Shown here piece after piece: positions 53,009-63,040 of a DNA stretch of 64,000 nt. Source of the DNA: Vibrio kanaloae (lineage in GTDB: Bacteria; Pseudomonadota; Gammaproteobacteria; Enterobacterales; Vibrionaceae); the NCBI RefSeq assembly GCF_024347535.1, contig NZ_AP025498.1, positions 558,001 through 622,000 on the forward strand, given 5' to 3'. Under the pieces are notes generated by a model that worked only from the letters and a program-made list of their open reading frames with translations, did no database searches and was not told where the DNA came from. The translations under genes and the position numbers were made by a program. The stretch's first letter is position 1. The number at the start of each line of letters is the position of its first letter.

Positions 53009-54652
53009 TTATACTTTAAAAAAGCCTAACTGCTGCTTCTGCTGTTCAGCTAGGTTAGACAGCTCGTAGCTTGCTGCTGCGGCTTGAGTAATACCGGTTA
53101 CGTTTTGGCTCACCAAATTATAGATGTTTGAGATATTGCGGTTGATGTCTGACGTCACCTGGCTTTGCTCTTCGGCAGCAGAGGCTACTTGAGTGTTAAT
53201 TTCTGTCATATCTGTTACTGAGTTGGCAATGCCTGAAAGCGCTGAGCTAACTTCACCTGCTAAGTGTTGGTTATGCTGTAGCATTGACAGTGAACTGTTC
53301 ATACTCTCGTTTGCGTTACCAGATTGAACCTGTAAGCCCTCGATAATTGTTTGTATCTCTTTGGTTGAATCTTGCGTACGAGCCGCTAGCAGTCGTACCT
53401 CGTCTGCAACCACGGCAAAACCACGGCCACTTTCACCTGCGCGAGCGGCCTCGATGGCTGCATTAAGCGCAAGCAGGTTGGTTTGTTCTGAGATGCTTTG
53501 AATCACTTCGATGACGTTCCCAATTTGTTCAGAGTGTTCTTTCAGTGTGCTTACAACGTTAGCGGCTTCGCTAAGTTGAATAGCCATTTGTTCGTTAGCT
53601 TGGCTGCTTTCATTGAACAAGCTCATGCTGTGAGCCGCCATTTCATCTGCTTGTTTCGAAGCCGAATCGGCTTGTACCGCATTTTCGTTAACGTGCGATG
53701 CTGTGCTCTCAAGTTGGTTTACAGCAGAAGCGACTTGTTCGACTTCTTGCTTTTCTTGGTCTGAGTTGGCGCTTGATTGTGTCATTACTGCAGCCAGCTC
53801 TGTAGATGCAGAAGCGACTTCGATACTGATGCGAGACAGTGAGCTGACGGTTTCTCTTAACTGTTCAATGGATGTGTTTACGTTTTGTGCAAGGCGTGAT
53901 ACTTCGTTATCTCCACACTCTTCGGCTTTAACCAGTAGATTGCCTTTGGCTACTTCACGCATGGTTTCTTGAATATTGCTAAGCGGCTTAACAATGATGC
54001 CTGCAAGCGTCCAACTGATGACTAATGCGATAGAAAGAACCACTGGCAGGGCTATGGTCGCGGTATCCAGTGTGTTGGTGTGTTGCTGACCATTCACGCT
54101 GATTGCTTGAGTAGCGAGGTGGTTAAGTTGTTTTGAAAGCAGGTTGATTGATTTGACCATTTCATTGCCAGCGTGACGGTATTGGTCAGTGGCAGCTTGA
54201 TAACGAGCATCGAAATCGGAAGTCTGGGCGTCGGTGTTGTGTTTCATTCTTAATAGAGGAAGCATCGTATTACGTGAGAAATCAACGTAATGTTCCATGG
54301 CCTTACGCATGCCCGCGACTTCGTTTTGCATTCCTTGTACGGTGTCCAATGAATCCAATAGGCGAGTATTCTGATCACGCTTTTGGTTAAGCGTTTCTAC
54401 TAGAGTTTTTACATCATCGGCGTTAAATAAACTGTAAATTGCTTTAATGCGCATACCGTAGCTGTTGTCGACGATTTCGCTAAGCTCTTCTTTATGTAGG
54501 ATGAGTTGGTCCGTTGCTGTTGATACATCTTTAAATGCGCTTTCCAGCTTATCACCACCGATAATGACGCCCGCTAAAAGTACTACAACGGAAAATAGCA
54601 CTGGAATAAGAATCTGTATTTTTATAGATAAGCCACTGAGTAGTTGGCGCAT
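53009..54652 (-). CDS. Methyl-accepting chemotaxis protein
   Basis: Transmembrane chemoreceptor of 547 residues. Helix TM1 (about 13-30) and TM2 (about 200-222) flank a four-helix-type ligand domain. A HAMP region (IVKPLSNIQETMREVAKGNLLVKAE) and the signalling domain follow, with the conserved hairpin tip EQTNLLALNAAIEAARAGESGRGFAVVADEVR. The ligand is unknown. No C-terminal NWETF pentapeptide is visible, so it should rely on other receptors for efficient adaptation. GAGGGA precedes the ATG. Confidence 0.95.
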   Translation of the reverse strand: MRQLLSGLSIKIQILIPVLFSVVVLLAGVIIGGDKLESAFKDVSTATDQLILHKEELSEIVDNSYGMRIKAIYSLFNADDVKTLVETLNQKRDQNTRLLDSLDTVQGMQNEVAGMRKAMEHYVDFSRNTMLPLLRMKHNTDAQTSDFDARYQAATDQYRHAGNEMVKSINLLSKQLNHLATQAISVNGQQHTNTLDTATIALPVVLSIALVISWTLAGIIVKPLSNIQETMREVAKGNLLVKAEECGDNEVSRLAQNVNTSIEQLRETVSSLSRISIEVASASTELAAVMTQSSANSDQEKQEVEQVASAVNQLESTASHVNENAVQADSASKQADEMAAHSMSLFNESSQANEQMAIQLSEAANVVSTLKEHSEQIGNVIEVIQSISEQTNLLALNAAIEAARAGESGRGFAVVADEVRLLAARTQDSTKEIQTIIEGLQVQSGNANESMNSSLSMLQHNQHLAGEVSSALSGIANSVTDMTEINTQVASAAEEQSQVTSDINRNISNIYNLVSQNVTGITQAAAASYELSNLAEQQKQQLGFFKV

Positions 54653-55114
54653 GTATTGTCCCTCTTTGAATAAACGAATAAATGAGAATTGTTCTTATTA
54701 GAATTGATTGGCGATTTTAACTAATAAGATTGATAATTCAATCAGTAATGGCTTCTGCTTTGATAAATGCGATAGATATTTGATATGTATTATTATTTCT
54801 CGTTTTAAATGGCAGTTTGGTAAATCTTTCCATCATTCATGGCTGTTTAGTAAGAAATAGTGGCAGCGTTCGAGATAAGTAAAGCCGTTACTTGAAGTTG
54901 AGCGCTTAGATTTTTTGTGAGGAGTGGATGGAATAAGTGAATCAATGGCTATGACTATCAAGTGGTGGAGTAGGGGAGAAATTAGTCATTCATCTGTAGT
55001 TGTCATATAGGCTTCAATTTAGTGAAACACAACTGTCACATTCAGATTCTAAAGTGGGCACCGTTCAAGCAAAACATAACATTACGGCAATAACGCCACT
55101 AAAGGAAATTTGTG
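54653..55114. other. Gap between the MCP and pstS
   Basis: 462 bases without a gene. The right part (54999-55060) carries the Pho-box-like sequence and pstS leader; the left part must hold the MCP promoter, which I could not define. Confidence 0.4.
55000..55039 (+). promoter_or_regulatory. Pho-box-like sequence upstream of pstS
   Basis: TTGTCAT-ATAG-GCTTCAA (55000-55017) and a further CTGTCAC (55033-55039) resemble the PhoB repeat CTGTCAT spaced by 4 bases. They lie 75-115 bases upstream of pstS. The first half-site is good, the others are weak. Confidence 0.5.
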
Positions 55115-55936
55115 ATGAAAAAGACAGTTATCGGTGCAATCGCCCTTCTAGGTGCACTAACAGTGACTCCAGCTTCAGCTAAAGAAACTATTTCAGCAGT
55201 TGGTTCAAGCAGCGTGACTCCACTGATGGAAGTTTTCTCTGAAACATACATGAAAACGAATTCAAATGTATTTATTGAAGTGCAAGGCCCTGGTTCTTCC
55301 GCTGGTGTTAAAGCGGCTAAGAACGGCAGTGCAGATTTAGGCATGTCTTCTCGTAACCTTAAAGACAGCGAGAAAGAAGCAACTTTAGTTGAAGAAGTGG
55401 TTGCTCGTGATGGTATTGCAGTCGTCGTTAACCCTAAGAATAGCCTTCCGGGTCTAACCGCTGAGCAAGTTACAGCTATCTACAAAGGCGAAGTAACAAA
55501 CTGGAAAGACGTTGGTGGTGCAGACAAGCCAATCGTAGCAATCACTCGTGACACAGCATCTGGTACTCGCGGTGCATTCGAAGACATCATGTCTCTTAAA
55601 ATGAAGATTTCTGGTAAGAAAGTGTCAGCAATCTCTCAACGTGCTCAAGTTGCTAACGGTAACGGTGCACTAAAAACAATGGTTGCATCTAACCCTTATG
55701 CAATCGGCTACATCTCTCTAGGTACAGTAGATAACTCAGTAAACGCGCTTGCAATTGACGGTACTGAAGCATCTGTGGACAACGTTAAGAACGGCTCTTA
55801 CAAAGTAGCTCGCCCTTTCTTAGTTCTCTATAAAGAAGGCCAACCTTCTTCTGAAACTCAAAAGTTCCTAGATTGGATGCTAACAGACGAAGCTCAGTCT
55901 TTAGTTGAGAGCAACGGCTACATCTCAATTAATTAA
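55115..55936 (+). CDS. pstS: Phosphate ABC transporter, periplasmic binding protein PstS
   Basis: Periplasmic phosphate receptor of 273 residues. Signal peptide MKKTVIGAIALLGALTVTPASA; phosphate-contact loops AVGSSSVTPL, GPGSSAGVKA and TRDTASGTRGAF are typical of PstS. I prefer the ATG at 55115 (AAGGA upstream) to the GTG one codon earlier. It leads pstSCAB, and a hairpin after it may reduce read-through so that PstS is made in excess. Confidence 0.95.
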   Translation: MKKTVIGAIALLGALTVTPASAKETISAVGSSSVTPLMEVFSETYMKTNSNVFIEVQGPGSSAGVKAAKNGSADLGMSSRNLKDSEKEATLVEEVVARDGIAVVVNPKNSLPGLTAEQVTAIYKGEVTNWKDVGGADKPIVAITRDTASGTRGAFEDIMSLKMKISGKKVSAISQRAQVANGNGALKTMVASNPYAIGYISLGTVDNSVNALAIDGTEASVDNVKNGSYKVARPFLVLYKEGQPSSETQKFLDWMLTDEAQSLVESNGYISIN

Positions 55937-55959
55937 TCTAAACCTAAATTAATAATATT

Positions 55960-55990
55960 GCTCAGCCTACCTTTTCAGGCTGAGCCTTTT
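55960..55990 (+). terminator. Partial terminator between pstS and pstC
   Basis: Perfect 9-base stem GCTCAGCCT / AGGCTGAGC with an 8-base loop, followed by CTTTTC. The short T run suggests attenuation rather than full termination. Confidence 0.7.
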
Positions 55991-56060
55991 CTATCCCACT
56001 TCGAGTTAACCCGGTACGCTCATGTTACGTGCTAGGGATTATCGATATGTGAGACTTGTT

Positions 56061-56990
56061 ATGACCATCGCAACGAATAGTGAACAGCTTATGAATAGCG
56101 AAGCGACTCAACTGAAACGCAGCTTACGTCAAAAGAAGCGTGTAGATTGGAAAGAGCGTATTTTTCACGGCTTATTTCTTACAAGTGCAATTATCGGCAT
56201 CGTATCTCTTGCTGTTATTGCTTACTTCATCGTTAAAGAAAGTATCCCCGCATTCCAAGAAGCGGGCCTATCAGGTATCGTTTTAGGGCAAAACTGGTTA
56301 CCACCTGCACTTTACGGCGTTGCTACCATGATTGTAGCTTCTGTTGTGTCGACATTAGGTGCGGTCGTTGTTGGTGTCCCTATTGGTGTACTAACGGCAA
56401 TATTTATTGCGGAAATTGCACCAAAGCGTCTCGCGGACATCATTCGCCCTGCTGTTGAATTGTTAGCGGGTATACCATCGGTAGTTTACGGCTTCTTCGG
56501 CCTAGTCATTATTGTCCCTTTGATTCAAAACGTCTTTCAAGTCCCTGCGGGCAACACCATCTTGGCGGGAATCATTGTACTCGGCGTGATGATCCTTCCG
56601 ACGGTAATCACGGTGTCAGAAACGTCCATTCGTGCAGTGCCAAGAACATATAAAGAAGGATCTTTAGCGTTAGGTGCTTCAAAGATCTTTACCATCTTTA
56701 AGTTGCTCGTTCCTGCTGCTCGTTCAGGCATTATGACTGGTGTTATTTTGGGTATCGGTCGTGCGCTAGGTGAAACGATGGCAATCATCATGGTGATGGG
56801 TAATGCGCCAGCTATGCCGGAAGGTATTTTGGATTCTGCTCGTACACTTACCGCGAATATTGCGATTGAAATGTCTTACGCAAGTGGTGTTCACGCAAGT
56901 GCGCTATACGCAACGGGTGTTGTTCTTCTTATTTTCATCATGTCTCTAAATGCGATTCTCCTTTACTTGAACCGTGAGAAGGCGAGGTAA
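56061..56990 (+). CDS. pstC: Phosphate ABC transporter permease PstC
   Basis: Inner-membrane permease of 309 residues with about six helices and the ABC-permease coupling loop VPRTYKEGSLALGASK...FKLLVPAARSGIMTG. Upstream frames open to 56022 add residues without a ribosome site. I chose ATG 56061 (MTIATNSEQ), though no start here has a strong Shine-Dalgarno. It forms the channel with PstA, 5 bases downstream. Confidence 0.93.
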   Translation: MTIATNSEQLMNSEATQLKRSLRQKKRVDWKERIFHGLFLTSAIIGIVSLAVIAYFIVKESIPAFQEAGLSGIVLGQNWLPPALYGVATMIVASVVSTLGAVVVGVPIGVLTAIFIAEIAPKRLADIIRPAVELLAGIPSVVYGFFGLVIIVPLIQNVFQVPAGNTILAGIIVLGVMILPTVITVSETSIRAVPRTYKEGSLALGASKIFTIFKLLVPAARSGIMTGVILGIGRALGETMAIIMVMGNAPAMPEGILDSARTLTANIAIEMSYASGVHASALYATGVVLLIFIMSLNAILLYLNREKAR

Positions 56991-56995
56991 ACATT

Positions 56996-57919
56996 ATGTC
57001 TTTAGAAAATAACGTAACACCTCAAGCTAAAACAATAATGTCACAAGGTAGCAAGATGGATAGAGTCGCATTGAAGAAAGCACGTGTACGTACAGATGTC
57101 GTTCTAAGTGGCTTTATTTGGGCGGCAGCCGCTTTAACAGTTGGCTTCCTGTTCTGGATTATGTGGTACATCCTTTCTAACGGTTTACAACACGTAGATT
57201 GGAAGTTCATTACTGATGACTACACTCGTACTGGCGATGAGCACGGTATTTTCCCGATGATAATCTCTACGATTTATATGGTTATCGCTTCGATTGCTGT
57301 TGCCGCTCCACTTGGCATTATGACGGCAATTTATCTAACGGAGTATGCCAAAGTTGGCAGTCGTTTGGTTAAGATCATTCGTTTTTGCACAGAATCGTTA
57401 GCGGGTATCCCGTCGATCATTTTCGGTTTGTTTGGTATGACATTCTTCGTAGCTATTTTAGGTTTAGGCTTCTCTATCCTATCGGGTGCGTTGACCTTGA
57501 GTATCCTGATTCTCCCGGTGATTATTCGAACCACAGAAGAAGCGTTGATGGCTGTTTCTCAAACTTACCGTGAAGGTTCGTATGGTTTGGGAGCTTCTAA
57601 AATATATACAATCTGGCGTTTGATTCTTCCAAGCGCAATGCCAGGTATCTTAACTTCGGTCATTCTTAGTATTGGTCGTGTAATTGGTGAATCTGCGCCA
57701 GTATTTTTGACCGCAGGTATGGTTGCTCGTATCCCAGATTCATTATTGGATTCTGGTCGTACACTAACGGTTCACTTATATAAATTAACGACCGAACTGT
57801 TTACCATTGAAGAATGGAATCAAGCATACGGCACAGCAACAGTACTGATTGTTCTTGTACTGCTGATCAACACACTCACTAAGTTGATCGCAAGACGTTT
57901 TAATACTGCAACTTACTAA
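56996..57919 (+). CDS. pstA: Phosphate ABC transporter permease PstA
   Basis: Inner-membrane permease of 307 residues, partner of PstC. The coupling loop VSQTYREGSYGLGASK...WRLILPSAMPGILTSV is clear, as are about six hydrophobic helices. The N-terminal cytoplasmic part (about 1-35) is longer than in E. coli PstA. GAGG precedes the ATG. Confidence 0.94.
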   Translation: MSLENNVTPQAKTIMSQGSKMDRVALKKARVRTDVVLSGFIWAAAALTVGFLFWIMWYILSNGLQHVDWKFITDDYTRTGDEHGIFPMIISTIYMVIASIAVAAPLGIMTAIYLTEYAKVGSRLVKIIRFCTESLAGIPSIIFGLFGMTFFVAILGLGFSILSGALTLSILILPVIIRTTEEALMAVSQTYREGSYGLGASKIYTIWRLILPSAMPGILTSVILSIGRVIGESAPVFLTAGMVARIPDSLLDSGRTLTVHLYKLTTELFTIEEWNQAYGTATVLIVLVLLINTLTKLIARRFNTATY

Positions 57920-57994
57920 GCAGGTTTTTCTAGAGCTAAATGAGCTCATAAAACAAACACAGTACAGACTTTGACGAATTACGAGATTACGAAC

Positions 57995-58744
57995 ATGAAC
58001 AAATTTAATATTAAAGACCTAGACCTTTTTTATGGTGACAACCAAGCACTTAAGTCAATCAATTTACCCGTACCTGAGCGTCAAGTTACCGCGCTTATTG
58101 GCCCGTCTGGTTGTGGAAAATCAACGCTATTACGCTGTCTTAACCGCATGAATGACCTAATTGAAGGTGTTAAGATTACAGGCCTTCTTGAGATGGACGG
58201 TACCAATATCTACGGTAACATCGATGTTGCAGACTTACGCATTAAAGTGGGCATGGTATTCCAAAAGCCAAACCCATTCCCAATGAGCATTTATGAAAAT
58301 GTAGCTTACGGGTTACGTGCTCAAGGCATTAAAGATAAAAAGCACATTGATGAAGTTGTTGAAAGCTCACTTCGCGGTGCAGCATTGTGGGATGAAGTAA
58401 AGGACCGACTGAAGTCGCACGCTTTCGGTCTATCTGGTGGTCAGCAACAGCGTCTATGTATCGCTCGTACCATTGCAATGGAACCGGATGTAATCCTGAT
58501 GGATGAACCAACATCGGCTTTAGACCCAATCGCGACACACAAGATTGAAGAATTGATGGAAGACCTGAAGAAAGATTTCACTATCGTAATCGTAACGCAC
58601 TCAATGCAGCAAGCGCGTCGTATTTCAGACCGTACAGCTTTCTTCCTAATGGGAGAGCTTGTAGAGCACAACGAAACAAGTGTTATCTTCAGCGAACCCA
58701 AAGATGATCGTACCAAAGGTTACGTAAACGGTGACTTTGGTTAA
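57995..58744 (+). CDS. pstB: Phosphate ABC transporter ATPase PstB
   Basis: Cytoplasmic ATPase of 249 residues. Walker [10 protein letters not shown] (about 37-45), Q loop [15 protein letters not shown], signature [13 protein letters not shown], Walker [14 protein letters not shown] and switch His in IVTHSMQ. I chose ATG 57995 (MNKFNIKDL) over the TTG at 57971. No phoU follows, unlike E. coli pstSCAB-phoU. Confidence 0.95.
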   Translation: MNKFNIKDLDLFYGDNQALKSINLPVPERQVTALIGPSGCGKSTLLRCLNRMNDLIEGVKITGLLEMDGTNIYGNIDVADLRIKVGMVFQKPNPFPMSIYENVAYGLRAQGIKDKKHIDEVVESSLRGAALWDEVKDRLKSHAFGLSGGQQQRLCIARTIAMEPDVILMDEPTSALDPIATHKIEELMEDLKKDFTIVIVTHSMQQARRISDRTAFFLMGELVEHNETSVIFSEPKDDRTKGYVNGDFG

Positions 58745-59092
58745 TTGAATATTTAAGTGTTGTATTTGACCTTTTGTTTCCGCTGTCAAATACCCAAGCA
58801 CGCTAACTGAAACGCAGGCTAGATAATCGAATAGATCGACAGAATTATCACTATAACTATAAGCGATGGAAGTTTTGCCCCACTTTGGTTGGGGCTTTTT
58901 TGTGCTTCTAAAAAAGCACCAATGTCGATGTAACTTTGGGCAAGAAATCCCATTTTTGTAGTGCTTCTCATGTCTGTAATAATGTTAAAAGTGAAATTGC
59001 GATCCGCTTAACATCTCATTTTTAGTTATATTGATTGCATATTAAGGCTTCGGTATTTTTGCTTCATTCTTAATAGCCAATGGACGATCGCT
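58745..59092. other. Gap between pstB and the GGDEF gene
   Basis: 348 bases: the pst terminator at 58877 and, beyond it, AT-rich sequence that should hold the promoter of the GGDEF gene. No further structure seen. Confidence 0.4.
58877..58901 (+). terminator. pstSCAB terminator
   Basis: Stem GCCCCA / TGGGGC (58877-58882, 58890-58895) followed by six T. Confidence 0.9.
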
Positions 59093-61237
59093 GTGTCTGT
59101 AAAAGCCTTTGCAAAGCAAATATCTGCTATTCGTGATCATCGTTTATTGGCTGAATCTCTTTTTGAGTACCTTGTTGAAGTGCTTATTCCCAAAGGGATT
59201 GGAATATTTTCTGAGCCGAAACCGGAAAGTGAGTCGTTGCTGCTATTTTCTGGCGGTAACCTAACTCCATTGTCGAGCTACCCCGCGCCATTTTGGTCAT
59301 GGATTTCACAATTTGATACTGCTGATGGAATGTTGCCTATGGCCTCTAATCCATGTCAATGGGAGCATGTGGACGTATTGAGTCGTGAGTCATTCATCAT
59401 GGTACTCGACAATGCCCCTGATTGTAGAACTTATTTAATGGTTCAGAATTGCAATACTGAAACACTCAATCAGGCTTTTGAGCAGAAGTTTGATATTCTT
59501 CAGTTAGCTGCAGCCCGTTGGCAGTGTATTCGCGCAGAAAAAAATACGGCGATTGAGATGAAGCACAGAGATATTCGTGAAGCTCAATACCTCGATGAGA
59601 TCAAGCTACGTGATCTATTTGTCGATAACATGAAGTTAGTCCATCAGGTGGCATTAGAGCTTTCTAACCCTGAGTCATTGGATGCGTTGTACAAGGCTTC
59701 AGTTGAAGCGGTTCGCGACCGATTAGGCTTTGATCGTGCCATTTTCATGCTACTCGATATGAAGAAGCGTTGTTTCAGTGGTACTTATGGCACTGACGAA
59801 ACGGGTAAAACAAACAGCGAACACCATACTCAGTACGATTTACATCAATTAGAAGCTGAATACATTGAGGCGCTCTCTGACAACCACACCAACTTAGTCA
59901 TTATTGAACAAGCGCCACTCTACACTGAAGGCAAGGTGGTGGGGCAGGGCTGGAATGGGATGCTTATATTGCGTGAAGGGGACAAACCTGTCGGCTGGAT
60001 CGCCATGGATAACTACATTCACCGCTCGCCAATTACTAACTATCAAAAGCAGATGCTCGAATCCTTCGGCTCTCTGTTGTCTCAGATCTACATTCGCAAA
60101 CGCCAAGAGCAGAACATACGCATGTTGCATTCGAGTATGGTTGAACTGTCTCGTTGCGACAGCGTCAGTGAAGTGTGTAAATCAGCCGTCAGTTTTGCGA
60201 TTCAGCACTTAGGCATTGACCGATTAGCGGTTTTTCTCACGGATAAAAACTGTAGCTATATGCAAGGCACGTGGGGCACCGACATTAAGGGCGATATTGT
60301 CGATGAATCCTATTATCGTTCAGAACTGGTGGAGCGTGACATCGTAGCTGCGGCTCGTGCTTGTCCGAATCAAGTCGCGTTCGAAGAGTCTGTGCCTATT
60401 TATCACGATTTCAATATTGTCGGAGTCGGTTGGACGGCAATGACCATGCTCACCACAAACACCGGTGAGCCGATTGCGTTTATTGCCGCCGATAACTTGT
60501 TAACACGTAGCCCTTTAACTTCTCAACTACGCGAAGTGATTCGTATCTTTGCCTCTAGCCTAGCAGAGGTGTTGCAAAGAACTATGGCGCAAGAAGAGCT
60601 CAAAAAGCTCAATGAAACGCTAGAGCAAGAAGTCAGTAAGCGAACTCAAGAGCTGGAATTAGCCAATGAGCAACTGGATGTGATTTCTAAGCTTGATCCG
60701 CTGACTCGCCTTGGCAACCGCCGAATGTTGGCTCAGGTTCTAGATGATTTAAATTGCGACGATCAAGGCGCATTCGCCACGCAATGCGAAGTCACATTTG
60801 GATTAGTTTTAGTCGACCTCGATCACTTTGGTTTGTACAACAGCGTATATGGTCATACTGAAGGGGACGCAGCTCTACGCACCATTGGCAAGATACTTAA
60901 TGCTCATGTTCATAGTGACAAGGAAACCTTCTGTCGTATTGGGGGAGAGGAGTTTATGTTGTTGATGATCGGCACCAACCACTCTGAGACCAAGCGGCGA
61001 GCAGAGTCGATCAGAAAATGCATTGAAGAGGCGAAGATCCTCCATTGTGAAAGCAGTATCAGCCAGTATTTAACTGCGTCTGTCGGGTATGCCTCGATAA
61101 CTTCTGATCAGCACCAGTTTGACTTCGACTTACTGTATGGCAAGGCGGATAAAGCTTTGTATCAAGCCAAAGACTCAGGGCGAAATCGGATCGTTTCTGC
61201 GTTGAAACGTAAAAAGGTCGCAGTTTCAATTTCTTAG
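59093..61237 (+). CDS. GAF-GAF-GGDEF diguanylate cyclase
   Basis: Soluble protein of 714 residues. An N-terminal region of about 170 residues is followed by two related GAF-like modules (about 185-345 and 355-505, sharing the pattern GVGW or GQGW...DN). A short coiled coil (LKKLNETLEQEVSKRTQELELANEQL) leads to a GGDEF domain (about 540-710) with DPLTRLGNRRML, LVDLDHFGLYN, the active CRIGGEEFMLLM and GKADKALYQAKDSGRNR. No RxxD product-inhibition site precedes GGEEF. It should make cyclic di-GMP in response to a small cytoplasmic signal. The start is GTG. It follows pstSCAB; I recall the same order in V. cholerae. Confidence 0.92.
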   Translation: MSVKAFAKQISAIRDHRLLAESLFEYLVEVLIPKGIGIFSEPKPESESLLLFSGGNLTPLSSYPAPFWSWISQFDTADGMLPMASNPCQWEHVDVLSRESFIMVLDNAPDCRTYLMVQNCNTETLNQAFEQKFDILQLAAARWQCIRAEKNTAIEMKHRDIREAQYLDEIKLRDLFVDNMKLVHQVALELSNPESLDALYKASVEAVRDRLGFDRAIFMLLDMKKRCFSGTYGTDETGKTNSEHHTQYDLHQLEAEYIEALSDNHTNLVIIEQAPLYTEGKVVGQGWNGMLILREGDKPVGWIAMDNYIHRSPITNYQKQMLESFGSLLSQIYIRKRQEQNIRMLHSSMVELSRCDSVSEVCKSAVSFAIQHLGIDRLAVFLTDKNCSYMQGTWGTDIKGDIVDESYYRSELVERDIVAAARACPNQVAFEESVPIYHDFNIVGVGWTAMTMLTTNTGEPIAFIAADNLLTRSPLTSQLREVIRIFASSLAEVLQRTMAQEELKKLNETLEQEVSKRTQELELANEQLDVISKLDPLTRLGNRRMLAQVLDDLNCDDQGAFATQCEVTFGLVLVDLDHFGLYNSVYGHTEGDAALRTIGKILNAHVHSDKETFCRIGGEEFMLLMIGTNHSETKRRAESIRKCIEEAKILHCESSISQYLTASVGYASITSDQHQFDFDLLYGKADKALYQAKDSGRNRIVSALKRKKVAVSIS

Positions 61238-61269
61238 TGCGGTATTTGTTTCTTCCTAGCGTAAAAACG

Positions 61270-61318
61270 AATGAAGCCGTGATGGTCACAAGGTGGTCAT
61301 CACGGCTTCGTTCATTTT
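61270..61318. terminator. Bidirectional terminator between the GGDEF and batD genes
   Basis: Long stem GAAGCCGTGAT / ATCACGGCTTC (61273-61283, 61299-61309) followed by T-rich sequence, between two convergent genes. Confidence 0.8.
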
Positions 61319-61358
61319 TATTTACTTAGATTTTCTGCTTACTTAGATTGCTGGTTAA

Positions 61359-63038
61359 CTAAAGCGTTTCTAGTGAGCTTTTACGCGTTTTGCTTGTGAC
61401 TCGCTTTGGTTTTTTAACTGCTTTGAGCACCTCAGAAGGGTCCCATGACTGAATTGGTGAACCTGCTTCACCATAGAGGCTCTGATTGAGCTTCGTTAGC
61501 TCAGTTTCAATCACTTCTATTGTCTCGTCACTCAAGTCTGGATTTTCTGCTTTCCATTGATCAAACAAGGTTCTGGTCATCACACCATTTTTCGCTTTCA
61601 GCGCTTCAATAAGAGCGTCTGCCGTATCTGATTGATGTTGAACTGGGCGCTTTGGTTTTACTGCTGCGCCGCGGCGTGACCAGAAGTAGAAAGCAACCGC
61701 AGAGCTGATTACCCACAAGACTGCAAATAGCGCGGTTAGGTAAGGCCATATCCCAGGGCTATCCACAGTAACAACCGTCGGGCTTACTTGTTGGGCGGGC
61801 GTAGCAGTAACTGGTGGAGTGCTTGACGCTGTGCGATCACTTGCTTTGACAGCTAACTCTAGCCCCTGCGCTTTGCTGGTTTGTTCTGATTGCGAATCGG
61901 TGTTAAACCAAGCTTGAGACACATCAGGGAGCGAGGTAGTTCCTGCCTCTTTCGGAATCAATACTTGCTTGTAAACAACGACAGCATCACCTGACTGAGT
62001 TGTGCCAAATTGCGGCTTCTCTTCATAAACACGTACCGAATTAGGGTACGTGATATTCAGTTTTGGCAGCTGGTGTTGCGTTAAATTGCTAGCGGTCATG
62101 GTGATGGTTCGAGTTAACGAATCACCGGCTTCCATTTTAATGGTTGGGTTACCGCCTTCTAAACCATTACTATTTCCCAGTTGATTGCCTTGGCTATCGG
62201 ACCATTGTTGAATCAGTTTAAAGTTTGATGTTGGTAACCACTCACCTTGGTAGCCTTTTGGCACCTCTTTGACGGTTACGTTTAAGGTTTCAACAGGTGT
62301 ATCGAGCTGGAACAGACGCGTTGTACTGGAGTTGTTGGTTGAGTAAACAACGGCTCCAGTCAGCTTGGGTCCGTTTAGCTTAAAGTGTCCGGCCTTTTGT
62401 GAAGAGATACGGAACGACTGCTGAACAACTGTGACTTCTTGTCCATTGAGAACATCTTGAAATTGCTTCGATTCACCAATAGGTTCCACATCTAAGCCCG
62501 GCGAGCTCGGTGGCGCAATTTTAGGATCTTGCAGCCTTCTTGGGTCTGCTTTGATGATGAGTTTTACATCAAGCTCAGCCACTTCTTGTGGGTACAGCGA
62601 GTTCTTGCTGAGATTAAGCTGGAACTCTGCCATGTCATGTTGAGTGGGTGCAGCTTTATTAACGGCAACATTGATGGTGATTGGCTTAGTTTTCGCCCCT
62701 TCAATATCGAAGCTAGGAATTTGGATCTTGCCTAAACGTAGAGGAGCAAGGCTGATGTTCCATTCACTTGACACCGAACGGCTGCCATTGACGATTCGCA
62801 TCGATGACCCAAAGTTTGGTGTGCCGACATAGAAATCCTGCTGGAGCACCGTTAGATCTAAAGCATCAGAAGAGACCTTTTCATCGGTTGCGACTCTAAG
62901 AAGAAATACTTCATCTTTGGTGACACTGTTATGTGAAACACTCGCCACGGCGTTTGCAGCCAATGCTGAGAAGGACGAGAAAGCTCCCAACAACAATGTT
63001 AGGAGTACGGATAAAAATGGCTTGTTTAGAAATCGCAT
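61359..63038 (-). CDS. batD: BatD-family protein (aerotolerance/Bat operon)
   Basis: Exported membrane protein of 559 residues. A signal peptide (MRFLNKPFLSVLLTLLLGAFSSFSALA) is followed by several Ig-like beta domains (about 30-390), a Ser/Thr/Pro linker and a transmembrane helix (about 432-452, YLTALFAVLWVISSAVAFYFW). A cytoplasmic basic tail ends the protein. BatD proteins occur with MoxR and VWA proteins in operons linked to envelope stress tolerance, but the mechanism is unknown. ATG 63038 is preferred to GTG 63047, which overlaps the upstream stop region. Confidence 0.9.
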   Translation of the reverse strand: MRFLNKPFLSVLLTLLLGAFSSFSALAANAVASVSHNSVTKDEVFLLRVATDEKVSSDALDLTVLQQDFYVGTPNFGSSMRIVNGSRSVSSEWNISLAPLRLGKIQIPSFDIEGAKTKPITINVAVNKAAPTQHDMAEFQLNLSKNSLYPQEVAELDVKLIIKADPRRLQDPKIAPPSSPGLDVEPIGESKQFQDVLNGQEVTVVQQSFRISSQKAGHFKLNGPKLTGAVVYSTNNSSTTRLFQLDTPVETLNVTVKEVPKGYQGEWLPTSNFKLIQQWSDSQGNQLGNSNGLEGGNPTIKMEAGDSLTRTITMTASNLTQHQLPKLNITYPNSVRVYEEKPQFGTTQSGDAVVVYKQVLIPKEAGTTSLPDVSQAWFNTDSQSEQTSKAQGLELAVKASDRTASSTPPVTATPAQQVSPTVVTVDSPGIWPYLTALFAVLWVISSAVAFYFWSRRGAAVKPKRPVQHQSDTADALIEALKAKNGVMTRTLFDQWKAENPDLSDETIEVIETELTKLNQSLYGEAGSPIQSWDPSEVLKAVKKPKRVTSKTRKSSLETL

Positions 63039-63040
63039 GG

